Shown piece after piece: positions 1-8,251 of a stretch of 34,796 nucleotides of DNA (position 1 is the stretch's first letter; every line of letters starts with the position of its first letter). A program made the translations under genes and the position numbers. The DNA lies in contig JADILV010000077.1 in NCBI GenBank assembly GCA_017695115.1, positions 1 through 34,796 of the forward strand, given 5' to 3'. The DNA is from Candidatus Cryptobacteroides avicola (GTDB lineage Bacteria > Bacteroidota > Bacteroidia > Bacteroidales > UBA932). The notes under the pieces were generated by a model. The model made no database searches. It was not told where the DNA came from and saw only the letters and a list, made by a program, of their open reading frames with translations.

Positions 1-495
1 CAGCAGGTGGCGGTGAAGACCAATGCGCTGATGTGGGGCGCCATGACTCCGAACCTCGGTGTGGAAGTCGTGACAGGGGAGCATACCAGCGTCCATTTCT
101 CCGCGTTCGGAAACAAGAACCCGTACGGACAGACTATGCAGATCATCGGGCTCCAGCCGCAGTTCCGCTATTGGTTCAACGGACGTCCTATGACCCGTGA
201 GTTCATAGGTGCCGGTGCGCTCGTGACGACTTACGATATAAACTGGAGGAACAATGTCTATGACGGTGATGCCGTAGGGCTCGGTTTTGTCGGTGGATAT
301 GTATTTTCTCTCGGGAAACGGTGGACACTGGAGCTTTCCGGGAGTTTCGGAGTGATGTACTTCCACCAGAAACGCTACCACTCCAACGACAATTATGATG
401 ACTATTTCGTCGACGAGGCTACCCAGACCAACGCAAGGGGCTACAAGCTCTTCCCGGTGGACCTGGGCGTGACGTTTGTCTATATTATCAAGTAA
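1..495 (+). CDS. DUF3575 domain protein, 5' end outside window
   Basis: The reading frame is open from the first base, so the start and any signal peptide lie to the left. The 164 visible codons begin close to a VKTNAL..TPNLGVE block typical of the DUF3575 family of Bacteroidota. The rest alternates polar and aromatic residues in the way outer-membrane beta-strands do, and the last residues (VTFVYIIK) fit a final strand. DUF3575 proteins are often encoded beside fimbrial or OmpA-like envelope genes, and the next two genes here are exported envelope proteins, so a shared role at the outer membrane is an inference. The molecular function of the family is not established. The stop lies 10 nt before the start of the next gene, which suggests one transcript. 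Confidence 0.75.
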   Translation, partial: QQVAVKTNALMWGAMTPNLGVEVVTGEHTSVHFSAFGNKNPYGQTMQIIGLQPQFRYWFNGRPMTREFIGAGALVTTYDINWRNNVYDGDAVGLGFVGGYVFSLGKRWTLELSGSFGVMYFHQKRYHSNDNYDDYFVDEATQTNARGYKLFPVDLGVTFVYIIK

Positions 496-505
496 CGTGA
501 ATTCG

Positions 506-2788
506 ATGAAGAACTGGAAGTTGACAGGATGTGTTCTTGCCGTGCTGATGTCACTGGCTTCGGTACTGCCTTCTGCGGGGCAGGAAATCAAGCTCGTGAC
601 AGGGCGCATTATCAACAAGACCACGATGAAGCCGTTTGATCCAGCGGATATTATGATATATTCGTTCAATACAGTGGGGGAAGCGGAAGATTCATACAAG
701 ACCATGACCCAGGACGGAGGATACGTCTTCGCCACGAACATGATTTCCCCTGATTCCGGCGGCTATTATGAAGTCCGTGTATCCGAGACCGGAGCCATAA
801 TCGTAAAAGGCGCCGGCAAGGAAATGTGCATGATGGAGAAGGTGAATTACCGTATGGAGATCAATTTCGAGATGGAAGGCGGCATCGAGCTGCCTCCGGC
901 CACCCTGAACGCCAAACTCTCCGAGCCTGCTCCGATGAAGGAACGCAACGTGATGAACGGCAACAACCTCGAGGTCAGCAATACCATTCCGCTTCCGGAC
1001 CATTTCGGCAAGACCAACGCCAGGCTCATCCTTCAGCCTATCCTGTATGACGGCGGTACGGACAAGCTGCTGAAGTACCTGGACCCTATGGTTTTCGACG
1101 GCGAGCAGTACAGTCTCACGCAGGAGCGCAGGATGGCATATGACAGGAACAACGATCCGCTCACGAAGTTCGTCAACGAAGAGCCTTTACGGGATACCTC
1201 GATGATAGTCAGCTGGTCAGATACTGTGAAGGTGTCCGACCCGGACAAAAGCTATTATGTGAACGGGGTCATGCGTCTGGAGGATTACAACCAGATCTAT
1301 TATGAAAGGAAGATGCTTCTGGCTTCCGCACGCAGCGTCCGGCCTCTGAAATTCCTGCAGTACACTATGGATCAGTATTATCTTGACCCTGAGGAATATA
1401 AGGAAAAACCCCGCAGGGAAAGACGCAATACGGCAGGAAACATTTCCCTGACTTTCCTTGTCGGAAAGGCCGAACTGGATGATTCCGACACTACCAACAG
1501 GGCACAGCTCGGCCTTCTCAAGAACGACCTTCTCAATATCGTGCAGGGAGAAGGGTCGCAGCTCAAGGAGTTCTTCATTACAGGCATTTCATCTCCTGAC
1601 GGTTCCTATCAGTCAAACCTGAAACTTGCCAGAGAGAGGATGCGGTATGCGCTTTCGCAGATCACATCGGTACTTTCCAAGCATGTCCGGGACAGGGTCT
1701 ATATGCGTACGGAAGCAGAAGTGGCGCCGTGGAGTGCCGTCGTAGACCTGCTGACAGCAGATTCTCTCATGACAGAAGCGGCAGGACTGCAGGAAATCAT
1801 CGACAAGTACCCGGACAACCACGATGCCCAGAGCATCAGGATCAGGCAGCTGCCGTACTACAGGGATGTCGTGGTGGACTATCTGCCGAAACTGCGTTCG
1901 GTCAAATACGAATACAATTACGAAATTTACAGGGAACTTACCCCTGAGGAAATCATGGACAGGTACGAGAATGACGAGGACTACCGCTCGGGGCGGAAGG
2001 AATTTGCCCTGTATGAGTTCTGGAACCTGTTCAGGATGGTGGAAGACCCTGACGAACTTGAAGTGCTGTACAAACGCGCGTACGATGCTTCAATTAAGGA
2101 AACCGGCCGTCCGTGGGCTCTGGCAGCCAACAATCTGGCTGTAGCCTATCTCCGGAAAGACAAGGCCGACACCACTATTCTTGCTCCTCTTATAGATGCC
2201 AAGATCAAGCGCGTGAATGTCATAGAAAGACGTGCCGACGGTACGGTAAATTCCGTGATAAATCCGGAAGCCGTAGTCGCGAACCAGATTTCCATGTACC
2301 TGAAGATGCGCAATTTCGAGAGGGCTAGTGTCCTGGCGCAGTTGCTTCCTGACACGGAAAAGAACAGGGTCATAAAGGCCTTTACCCTGTGCCTGGGCGG
2401 ATATTATATCGGGGGAGACACTCCTGAGGAACAGCAGCAGGCAAAGGAGGTCTTCAATGTCGTTGCCAATTCCACACCTTTGAACAAGGTGGTGATGTGT
2501 CTTGCCATGGACAACAAGGCCTATACGAGCATGGCTTCCCAGGCGATCAATGCCCTTCCGCAGGATGATCCTCTGACCTATTATCTGTGGGCGATCATCA
2601 AATGCAGGGAGTCGCAGGAGCAGCAGGGATTCGATGCCTATATGATCGAGATGGACGCAGAGTCGTGGCTGTTGAAGGCTTTCCAGGGTGACAAGAAATA
2701 TGTGGGGCTTGCTTCCGCCGACGGCGATATTCTTGAAAGTGTATTCAAGAATGCCAATGAAATGTATGAAGACGGAACGGTAATGTAA
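506..2788 (+). CDS. Secreted OmpA-like protein with helical repeat-like C-terminus
   Basis: I chose the ATG at 506 because it opens a clear signal peptide (positive MKNWK, hydrophobic core to about residue 22, cleavage near SAG/QE) and lies just after the upstream stop; an in-frame ATG at 476 would overlap that gene. The mature protein (760 residues in all) has three zones. Residues 28-130 look like a beta-sandwich resembling carboxypeptidase regulatory domains. Residues 170-300 carry a block (RLILQPILYDGG, QERRMAYDRNNDPL) reminiscent of DUF3868-type fimbrial assembly proteins. Residues 312-400 look OmpA-like (ITGISSPDGSYQSNLKLARERM). From about 500 to 760 the sequence is helical and TPR-like. 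An anchoring or assembly role beside the peptidoglycan is inferred. I do not recognise a named gene. Confidence 0.7.
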   Translation: MKNWKLTGCVLAVLMSLASVLPSAGQEIKLVTGRIINKTTMKPFDPADIMIYSFNTVGEAEDSYKTMTQDGGYVFATNMISPDSGGYYEVRVSETGAIIVKGAGKEMCMMEKVNYRMEINFEMEGGIELPPATLNAKLSEPAPMKERNVMNGNNLEVSNTIPLPDHFGKTNARLILQPILYDGGTDKLLKYLDPMVFDGEQYSLTQERRMAYDRNNDPLTKFVNEEPLRDTSMIVSWSDTVKVSDPDKSYYVNGVMRLEDYNQIYYERKMLLASARSVRPLKFLQYTMDQYYLDPEEYKEKPRRERRNTAGNISLTFLVGKAELDDSDTTNRAQLGLLKNDLLNIVQGEGSQLKEFFITGISSPDGSYQSNLKLARERMRYALSQITSVLSKHVRDRVYMRTEAEVAPWSAVVDLLTADSLMTEAAGLQEIIDKYPDNHDAQSIRIRQLPYYRDVVVDYLPKLRSVKYEYNYEIYRELTPEEIMDRYENDEDYRSGRKEFALYEFWNLFRMVEDPDELEVLYKRAYDASIKETGRPWALAANNLAVAYLRKDKADTTILAPLIDAKIKRVNVIERRADGTVNSVINPEAVVANQISMYLKMRNFERASVLAQLLPDTEKNRVIKAFTLCLGGYYIGGDTPEEQQQAKEVFNVVANSTPLNKVVMCLAMDNKAYTSMASQAINALPQDDPLTYYLWAIIKCRESQEQQGFDAYMIEMDAESWLLKAFQGDKKYVGLASADGDILESVFKNANEMYEDGTVM

Positions 2789-2797
2789 CGTGATGCC

Positions 2798-4114
2798 ATG
2801 AACATGAAGCTGACCAGAACAATACTTCTACTTTTTTCCCTGACCCTTTCAGTGGCTGGCCTGGGTGCACAGGAGCAGTCCGATTCTTCCGCCGTAGTCC
2901 TGTCTCCGGCGGATACGCTTGAAAATTCCGATTCTGCCGGGATGTTCAATGCGCTGGATTACAGTATGCAGAGCAGATATATCGAAAGAGGGGAGCCCTT
3001 CATCGAGAACAAGTTTTCGGACAATACCTTCCTGTCTGTCCACGGAGGTTCTGAAAAGCTTTCTCCGCGCGGCAACTCCACCTACAACTGGAGCGCCGCG
3101 GCAAAGATTTCCTTCGGAAAATGGTTCAACCCGTACAACGCCCTCAGGGTAACCCTTGCCGGTGAACGGACATTCCGCAACAACGACCGCAGCGTCATCT
3201 GGTTCGCCGGTCTGGACATATCGCACATGTTCAACATGAGCCGGTATTTCGGCGGCTACAAGCCGTCCAGATTCCTTGAAATATCCACTGTGGAAGGCCT
3301 CAGATACAGATATTCGATGACAGGAGGGGACGGTACCAGTGCGGCGGGGCTTCATCTCGGCTTCAATTTCAACATGAATCTCGGAGGCGGCATGGATTTC
3401 TTTGTAGAGCCCCTTGCCACGTTCTATTCAGACAATATCGACCATTCAGCCCGCTGGAACTGGCATCGCTATGATATAACTTACGGAGGGACTATGGGTC
3501 TCAGCTACAGGTTCCACTCGCACAAACCCTACCGTACAGGTCCGTCCGATACCGGAAATGCATTCGTTTCGCTGTCTGCCGGTCCGGCTTTCCATTATGC
3601 GGATCTTGTCATGGAGAGGATGGGACTGTTCAAGTCTCTCGGCGCCCAGGTCAATATATCCTACGGAAAATGGTTCACTCCTGTATTCGCCCTCAGAGCG
3701 ACCGGATTTTTCACTACTGACAAATGGATTGCATACGGTAACGGCGACAAACGCAATGCCTGGTATTACGGCGCCAGGGTAGAGGGTATGCTGGAACTGG
3801 TTTCATTGTTCAGAGGCGGGAAGAAAGCGGATTTCTCGCTGCCGCTTCTGTTCGGTCCCGAGATAGCATGCGTTACAAAGCGTGAATCCACGAGAAACAT
3901 CAACAATTTCTATCTGGGACTTACGGGAGGTTTCCAGTTGAAATACCGGATACTGGAATATATTTCGATTTTTATGGAACCTCGGATAACGATCGTTCCG
4001 TATACCATAGTGAACGTTTCCGAGGATCCGTTGAAGCATGTCGGGCACAACTATTACGATACCCTTTACAATCTTAATTTCGGTATTGAGCTGGATCTTG
4101 GTTTCCTTCAATAA
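2798..4114 (+). CDS. Outer-membrane beta-barrel protein with internal duplication
   Basis: The 438-residue protein starts 9 nt after the previous stop and has a signal peptide (MNMKLTRTILLLFSLTLSV..., cleavage near GLGAQ). Residues 78-240 and 256-438 look like two copies of one barrel-like unit. Residues 103-122 (KISFGKWFNPYNALRVTLAG) match 286-305 (NISYGKWFTPVFALRATGFF), and residues 184-209 match 374-399, both sharing a G.....F....EP pattern. The offset is about 180-190 residues. Each half ends in strand-like sequence, and the last residues (IELDLGFLQ) fit a barrel terminus. It is the third gene of the left-edge trio and probably sits in the outer membrane. No ligand or enzymatic activity can be read from the sequence. 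Confidence 0.75.
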   Translation: MNMKLTRTILLLFSLTLSVAGLGAQEQSDSSAVVLSPADTLENSDSAGMFNALDYSMQSRYIERGEPFIENKFSDNTFLSVHGGSEKLSPRGNSTYNWSAAAKISFGKWFNPYNALRVTLAGERTFRNNDRSVIWFAGLDISHMFNMSRYFGGYKPSRFLEISTVEGLRYRYSMTGGDGTSAAGLHLGFNFNMNLGGGMDFFVEPLATFYSDNIDHSARWNWHRYDITYGGTMGLSYRFHSHKPYRTGPSDTGNAFVSLSAGPAFHYADLVMERMGLFKSLGAQVNISYGKWFTPVFALRATGFFTTDKWIAYGNGDKRNAWYYGARVEGMLELVSLFRGGKKADFSLPLLFGPEIACVTKRESTRNINNFYLGLTGGFQLKYRILEYISIFMEPRITIVPYTIVNVSEDPLKHVGHNYYDTLYNLNFGIELDLGFLQ

Positions 4115-4121
4115 GTTACCA

Positions 4122-4156
4122 GCTCATCTGAGCCCGTTTCGGGATGACACCGCTCA
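4122..4156. other. Inverted repeats between convergent genes
   Basis: The 57 bp between the barrel gene and the aminotransferase hold GCTCA-TC-TGAGC (4122-4133), a small CCCG-TTT-CGGG hairpin (4133-4143) and a second GCTCA (4152-4156) that could pair with the same TGAGC. There is no T-run on either side, so an intrinsic terminator is not shown. It may be a weak bidirectional stop or have no function. Confidence 0.3.
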
Positions 4157-4171
4157 GGCCGGGGATTCTTC

Positions 4172-5380
4172 CTAGTTGGTCCTTCCGGGATAGGCCTTCA
4201 GCCCTTCTGCAAGACATTTGATCGCCTTTTCAAGCTCAGGAATCTCAAGTACGTATGCTATCCTTGCGTAGTTCTTTCCTTTGCCAGGGGTCTTGAAGAA
4301 TGATGCCGCCGGCGTCACCATCGTGGTCTCCCCGTTGTACCTGAACTCCTCAAGCATCCAGCGAGCGAATTTTTCAGTGTCATCTACAGGCAGTTCGGCA
4401 ACTGTGTAGAAGGCTCCCATAGGAAGAGGGGTGTACACGCCCGGAATCCTGTTCAGGTTTTCTATCATGTAGTCACGTCTTCTGATGTATTCAGCGCGGA
4501 CATCGCGAAGGTACTCGTCAGTTGTATCCAGTGCTCCGATAGCCGCGATCTGGCCGAGAACAGGAGGGCAGAGACGGGCCTGGGCATATTTCATTGCGGC
4601 GGCCATGACTTCCTTGTTGTGCGATACTATGCAGCCTACACGTACTCCGCAGAGATTGTATCTCTTTGACACTGAGTCTATCAGTATTACATTCTGTTCT
4701 GCTCCAGGGATATTCATCGCAGAGAAATGCGGCTCGTCCGTGTAGCAGAACTCCCTGTAGACTTCGTCGGAAATCAGGAAAAGGTCGTGTTTCTTGACGA
4801 TTTCACCGAGAGCCAGCATGCTTTCCTTCGAATATAGCGTGCCCGTAGGGTTGCCCGGATTGCAGACGAGTATCGCCTTGGTCCTGTCTGTAATCGCCTT
4901 TTCGAATTCCTCGGCAGGCGGAAGCTGGAATCCGTTCCTGATGTCTGTAGGGACTGCCTTCAGCGTGATTTCGTTCATGAAGGCGAAAGTATTGTAGTTC
5001 GTATAGAACGGCTCGACTACTATCACTTCGTCCCCGGCATTGCAGGTGATTTCAAGTGACATGAGCACTGACTCGCTGCCTGCGACCGTCACCAGAAGCT
5101 CCGGAACCTCTATATCTATACCTATTTTCTTATAGTATTTTTCCACAAGTCCTTCCCTAAGTTCGATCAGTCCTGCCGAATTGGAGTACGGGACATTCAC
5201 TCCCTTATAGTTCTTTACCGCATCGAGGGCACATTCCGGTGAATTTATTTTGGAATCCGGCTGCCCCATGTTCAGATGGTAGACTTTGACTCCTTGTTTC
5301 TTGGCGGCGTCTGACAGAGGAATGAGTTTCCTGATGGCCGATGCCGGCATAAGCTGTGCTTTCTGGGAAATTTTAACCAT
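4172..5380 (-). CDS. PLP-dependent aminotransferase, class I/II
   Basis: This 402-residue fold-type I aminotransferase probably moves amino groups between an amino acid and 2-oxoglutarate in the cytoplasm. Visible marks are NPGNPTG (174-180), the SDEVYR block with the cofactor-binding Asp and Tyr (D205, Y208), the Schiff-base lysine in SVSKRYNLCG (K239) and a late arginine (YARIAYVL) for the substrate carboxylate. The frame also contains an ATG at 5416, but the ATG at 5380 (MVKISQKAQ) fits family starts, and the -7 promoter element at 5414-5421 would lie inside the longer version. It diverges from glutamine synthetase III, so a link to nitrogen assimilation is plausible. The substrate (aspartate, alanine or aromatic) cannot be decided. 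Confidence 0.88.
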   Translation of the reverse strand: MVKISQKAQLMPASAIRKLIPLSDAAKKQGVKVYHLNMGQPDSKINSPECALDAVKNYKGVNVPYSNSAGLIELREGLVEKYYKKIGIDIEVPELLVTVAGSESVLMSLEITCNAGDEVIVVEPFYTNYNTFAFMNEITLKAVPTDIRNGFQLPPAEEFEKAITDRTKAILVCNPGNPTGTLYSKESMLALGEIVKKHDLFLISDEVYREFCYTDEPHFSAMNIPGAEQNVILIDSVSKRYNLCGVRVGCIVSHNKEVMAAAMKYAQARLCPPVLGQIAAIGALDTTDEYLRDVRAEYIRRRDYMIENLNRIPGVYTPLPMGAFYTVAELPVDDTEKFARWMLEEFRYNGETTMVTPAASFFKTPGKGKNYARIAYVLEIPELEKAIKCLAEGLKAYPGRTN

Positions 5381-5413
5381 GACCGATTGTTTTATAAATT
5401 TCTTAAACGCCGA

Positions 5414-5421
5414 CAAAGTTA
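5414..5421 (-). promoter_or_regulatory. -7 promoter element for the aminotransferase
   Basis: Read on the minus strand the bases are TAACTTTG, matching the Bacteroidota -7 consensus TAnnTTTG. It sits 34 nt before the chosen ATG. I see no matching TTTG at the -33 position. Confidence 0.55.
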
Positions 5422-5433
5422 ATATTTTTTACT

Positions 5434-5441
5434 TACCTTTG
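5434..5441 (+). promoter_or_regulatory. -7 promoter element for glutamine synthetase III
   Basis: TACCTTTG matches TAnnTTTG exactly and lies 33 nt before the ATG at 5475, predicting a leader of about 27 nt. It is back to back with the minus-strand element 12 bp to its left. No clear -33 element is visible, which could mean an activator is needed. Confidence 0.55.
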
Positions 5442-5474
5442 CGGTCGTTCTTTAAAATTAATTTCTATCGTTTT

Positions 5475-7649
5475 ATGGCTGCATTTAGACAAAGAGCCTT
5501 GAATGAGGCGGCTTCGCACAAAACGGAGCGTTTCTACGTTGAAAACGGACCGGTTTCGCATTATTTCGGTCGGAATGTGTTTGACCTCGACAAGATGAGA
5601 GGGTACATGTCCCAGCAGGCTTATGAAGCTGTTTTGTCTGCAGTTAAGTTCGGCGGTAAAATCGACAGGGAGGTCGCAAACGAGATCGCTTCCGGCATGA
5701 AGGCCTGGGCGATTGAGAACGGAGCGACACATTACACCCATCTGTTCCAGCCGCTTACAGACGCTACTGCAGAAAAGCATGAGGCCTTTATTTCCGTGAA
5801 AGAAGGAAAGGCATTCGAGAAATTCAACGGAAGCGCGCTTGTCCAGCAGGAGCCGGACGCCTCCAGTTTTCCTAACGGAGGACTGAGAAACACATTCGAA
5901 GCACGCGGATACTCTGCGTGGGATCCTTCTTCCCCGGTGTTCCTGCTTGACGGGACACTGTGTATCCCATCTGTTTTCGTTTCCTATACTGGAGAGGCAC
6001 TGGATACGAAGGTGCCTAACCTGAAGTCGCTGCAGGCACTCAGTGAAGCCGCTACTTCAGTCGCGAATCTTTTCGACGAGTCGGTCAGGAGCGTAGGTGT
6101 CAACCTCGGTCTTGAACAGGAATATTTCCTTGTAGACGAGTCCCTTTACAATGCAAGGCCTGACCTTGTCCTCTGCAACCGTACTGTCATCGGACACACT
6201 TCAGCCAAGGACCAGCAGCTCGAAGACCATTATTTCGGAGCCATTCCTTCAAGGGTGAGCGCTTTCATGAAGGATTTCGAGACCGAGGCCTACAAGCTCG
6301 GTATCCTGCTCCAGACCAGGCACAATGAGGTCGCTCCGAACCAGTTCGAGTGTGCACCCGTATTCTGCAGCGCCACCAAGGCGATTGACCAGAATATGAT
6401 GCTGATGATCATCATGCAGAAAGTGGCGGAAAAGCACCATCTGAAAGTAATTTTCCACGAGAAGCCTTTCGACGGGGTGAACGGGTCCGGAAAGCACTGC
6501 AACTGGTCGATGGTTACAAATACCGGAGTGAACCTTCTTTCTCCGGGCAAGACCCCGAACAAGAACCTGCAGTTCCTGTCTTTCTATGCAGCTGTCGTGC
6601 GTGGTGTGTATGAGCATCATTATCTGATCATGACAAGTGTCGCTACTTTGAGCAACTCATACCGGCTCGGCGGCCATGAGGCTCCTCCAGCCGTCATGTC
6701 TATATTTTCCGGCTCTACTCTCTACGGCATCTTCAAGGCCATCGAGAATATGGAGTCCCTTCCTGAGTCGGAAGCCGGTCTCGAATCTATAAAGATAGTC
6801 AATTCCATACCGGAAATCTTCCCTGACAATACGGACCGCAACAGGACATCTCCGTTCGCTTTCACCGGCAACCGTTTTGAATTCCGTGCACTCGGTTCTT
6901 CAATGAATGTGGCTTCGGCCACTTACGTGCTGAATGCGGCCATTGCTCAGAGCCTGCGTCGTTTCAGGGCTGAAGTGGATGCTCTTACTGCAAAGGGCGA
7001 AGAACTTTCTACTGCTGTTATGAACACGGTCCGGAAATTCATCCACGAGGCCAAAGACATAATGTTCGAAGGCAACGGCTACAGCAAGGAATGGGAGGAA
7101 GAATCAGCACGCCGTGGTCTGAGGGCCGTGAAGAATGTACCGGAGGCATACGAGGTCTATCATGAGAAAAAGACCGTAGATCTCTTTTCAGAGCTCGGAA
7201 TACTTGCTCCGAATGAAGTGGAGGCCAGATTCGAGGTGCTTAACGAGACATACGTCAAGAAACTGCAGATTGAGGCCAGGGTCATCGGCGATATATGCCT
7301 GAACCATGTGCTGCCGGCAGCAGTGAGATACCAGAATATCCTTATCGAGAATGTCCGCGGCGTCAAGGAAATCTTCGGGGAGGAATACAAGAACCTTTGT
7401 TCGTCGGAGTTCGCCACCCTCAAGAACATTTCCTGCCTGACAAACGCCATCTCACATGATGTCGAGGCGCTTGTGGAGGCTCGCAAGAAAGCCAACAGGA
7501 TCGAGGATATCGCCGAAAGGGCGAAGGTCTACTCCCATGAGGTCAAGGACCTGATGGACAAGGTGAGGTACAGTGCCGACCATCTGGAAATGGTAGTGGA
7601 TGATGAGATGTGGCCTTTGCCTAAGTACCGTGAATTGTTGTTCTTCTAA
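5475..7649 (+). CDS. glnN: Glutamine synthetase type III
   Basis: The 724-residue product joins ammonia to glutamate using ATP in the cytoplasm. Its length matches type III enzymes of Bacteroides (about 730 residues) and is far above types I and II (about 450 and 350). Characteristic blocks are GLEQEYFLVDE, LQTRHNEVAPNQFECAP, GVNGSGKHCNWSM (ATP and glutamate site), RLGGHEAPPAVMS and NRTSPFAFTGNRFEFRALGSS, followed by a long helical C-terminal region typical of this class. The frame is open upstream to 5286, but that part would overlap the divergent gene and promoters; MAAFRQRALNEAA is the usual family start. Nitrogen-dependent control is likely from family knowledge but not visible here. The next gene starts 3 nt after its stop. 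Confidence 0.96.
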   Translation: MAAFRQRALNEAASHKTERFYVENGPVSHYFGRNVFDLDKMRGYMSQQAYEAVLSAVKFGGKIDREVANEIASGMKAWAIENGATHYTHLFQPLTDATAEKHEAFISVKEGKAFEKFNGSALVQQEPDASSFPNGGLRNTFEARGYSAWDPSSPVFLLDGTLCIPSVFVSYTGEALDTKVPNLKSLQALSEAATSVANLFDESVRSVGVNLGLEQEYFLVDESLYNARPDLVLCNRTVIGHTSAKDQQLEDHYFGAIPSRVSAFMKDFETEAYKLGILLQTRHNEVAPNQFECAPVFCSATKAIDQNMMLMIIMQKVAEKHHLKVIFHEKPFDGVNGSGKHCNWSMVTNTGVNLLSPGKTPNKNLQFLSFYAAVVRGVYEHHYLIMTSVATLSNSYRLGGHEAPPAVMSIFSGSTLYGIFKAIENMESLPESEAGLESIKIVNSIPEIFPDNTDRNRTSPFAFTGNRFEFRALGSSMNVASATYVLNAAIAQSLRRFRAEVDALTAKGEELSTAVMNTVRKFIHEAKDIMFEGNGYSKEWEEESARRGLRAVKNVPEAYEVYHEKKTVDLFSELGILAPNEVEARFEVLNETYVKKLQIEARVIGDICLNHVLPAAVRYQNILIENVRGVKEIFGEEYKNLCSSEFATLKNISCLTNAISHDVEALVEARKKANRIEDIAERAKVYSHEVKDLMDKVRYSADHLEMVVDDEMWPLPKYRELLFF

Positions 7650-7652
7650 TAG

Positions 7653-8246
7653 ATGGTAAGTTTTAAAGAAAGTATTTCCGCTGAAGAACTGGACAAACTG
7701 GAGCTTGCCAGTTTTCCGGGAAAGATTTTCGTTGTAGATACGGTCGGTGCGGAGTTCAACAGGGCTGTAAATTATCTGAGAAGCCAGAAAATCATCGGCT
7801 TCGATACGGAGACCAGACCCTGTTTTTCTCCGGATCAGCCGAGATATGGCGTGGCTTTGCTGCAGCTTTCAGGGCCTGAGAGGGCTTATCTGTTCAGGAT
7901 CAAAAGCCTGGGTATGCACCGCAGGCTGCGCAATCTGCTTGCGAATGATAAGATAATCAAGGTAGGGGCTGCGGTCAACGATGATATCCGCGGACTGCAG
8001 AGATATGCTGAATTCACCCCGAATGCTTTCGTGGACCTGCAGAAGATAGTTCCGGATTTCGGCATCAGGGACAAGAGTGTGAAAAAAATGACGGCGATTA
8101 TTCTGGGATTCAAGATTTCCAAGTCCCAGCAGCTTTCAAACTGGGAGGCGGATACTTTATCCGAGGCCCAGACGAAATACGCCGCTACGGATGCGTGGGT
8201 ATGCAGGGAAATGTATCTCAGGCTCATGCAGTCTAAAGAACAGTAA
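7653..8246 (+). CDS. 3'-5' exonuclease, DEDD (RNase D-like) family
   Basis: The 197-residue protein is a stand-alone DEDD exonuclease domain. Motif I is IIGFDTETRP (D51, E53), motif II lies around VGAAVNDDIRGL (D110/D111) and motif III is YAATDAWVCREMY (Y176, D180). These residues bind the two metal ions that cleave nucleotides from 3' ends. There is no HRDC domain, so it is shorter than true RNase D and could act on RNA or DNA. The start follows the glutamine synthetase stop by only 3 nt, and the methyltransferase begins 5 nt after its stop, so the three genes form one transcription unit. Pairing with an rRNA methyltransferase makes an RNA-processing role plausible. Confidence 0.85.
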   Translation: MVSFKESISAEELDKLELASFPGKIFVVDTVGAEFNRAVNYLRSQKIIGFDTETRPCFSPDQPRYGVALLQLSGPERAYLFRIKSLGMHRRLRNLLANDKIIKVGAAVNDDIRGLQRYAEFTPNAFVDLQKIVPDFGIRDKSVKKMTAIILGFKISKSQQLSNWEADTLSEAQTKYAATDAWVCREMYLRLMQSKEQ

Positions 8247-8251
8247 GAACC

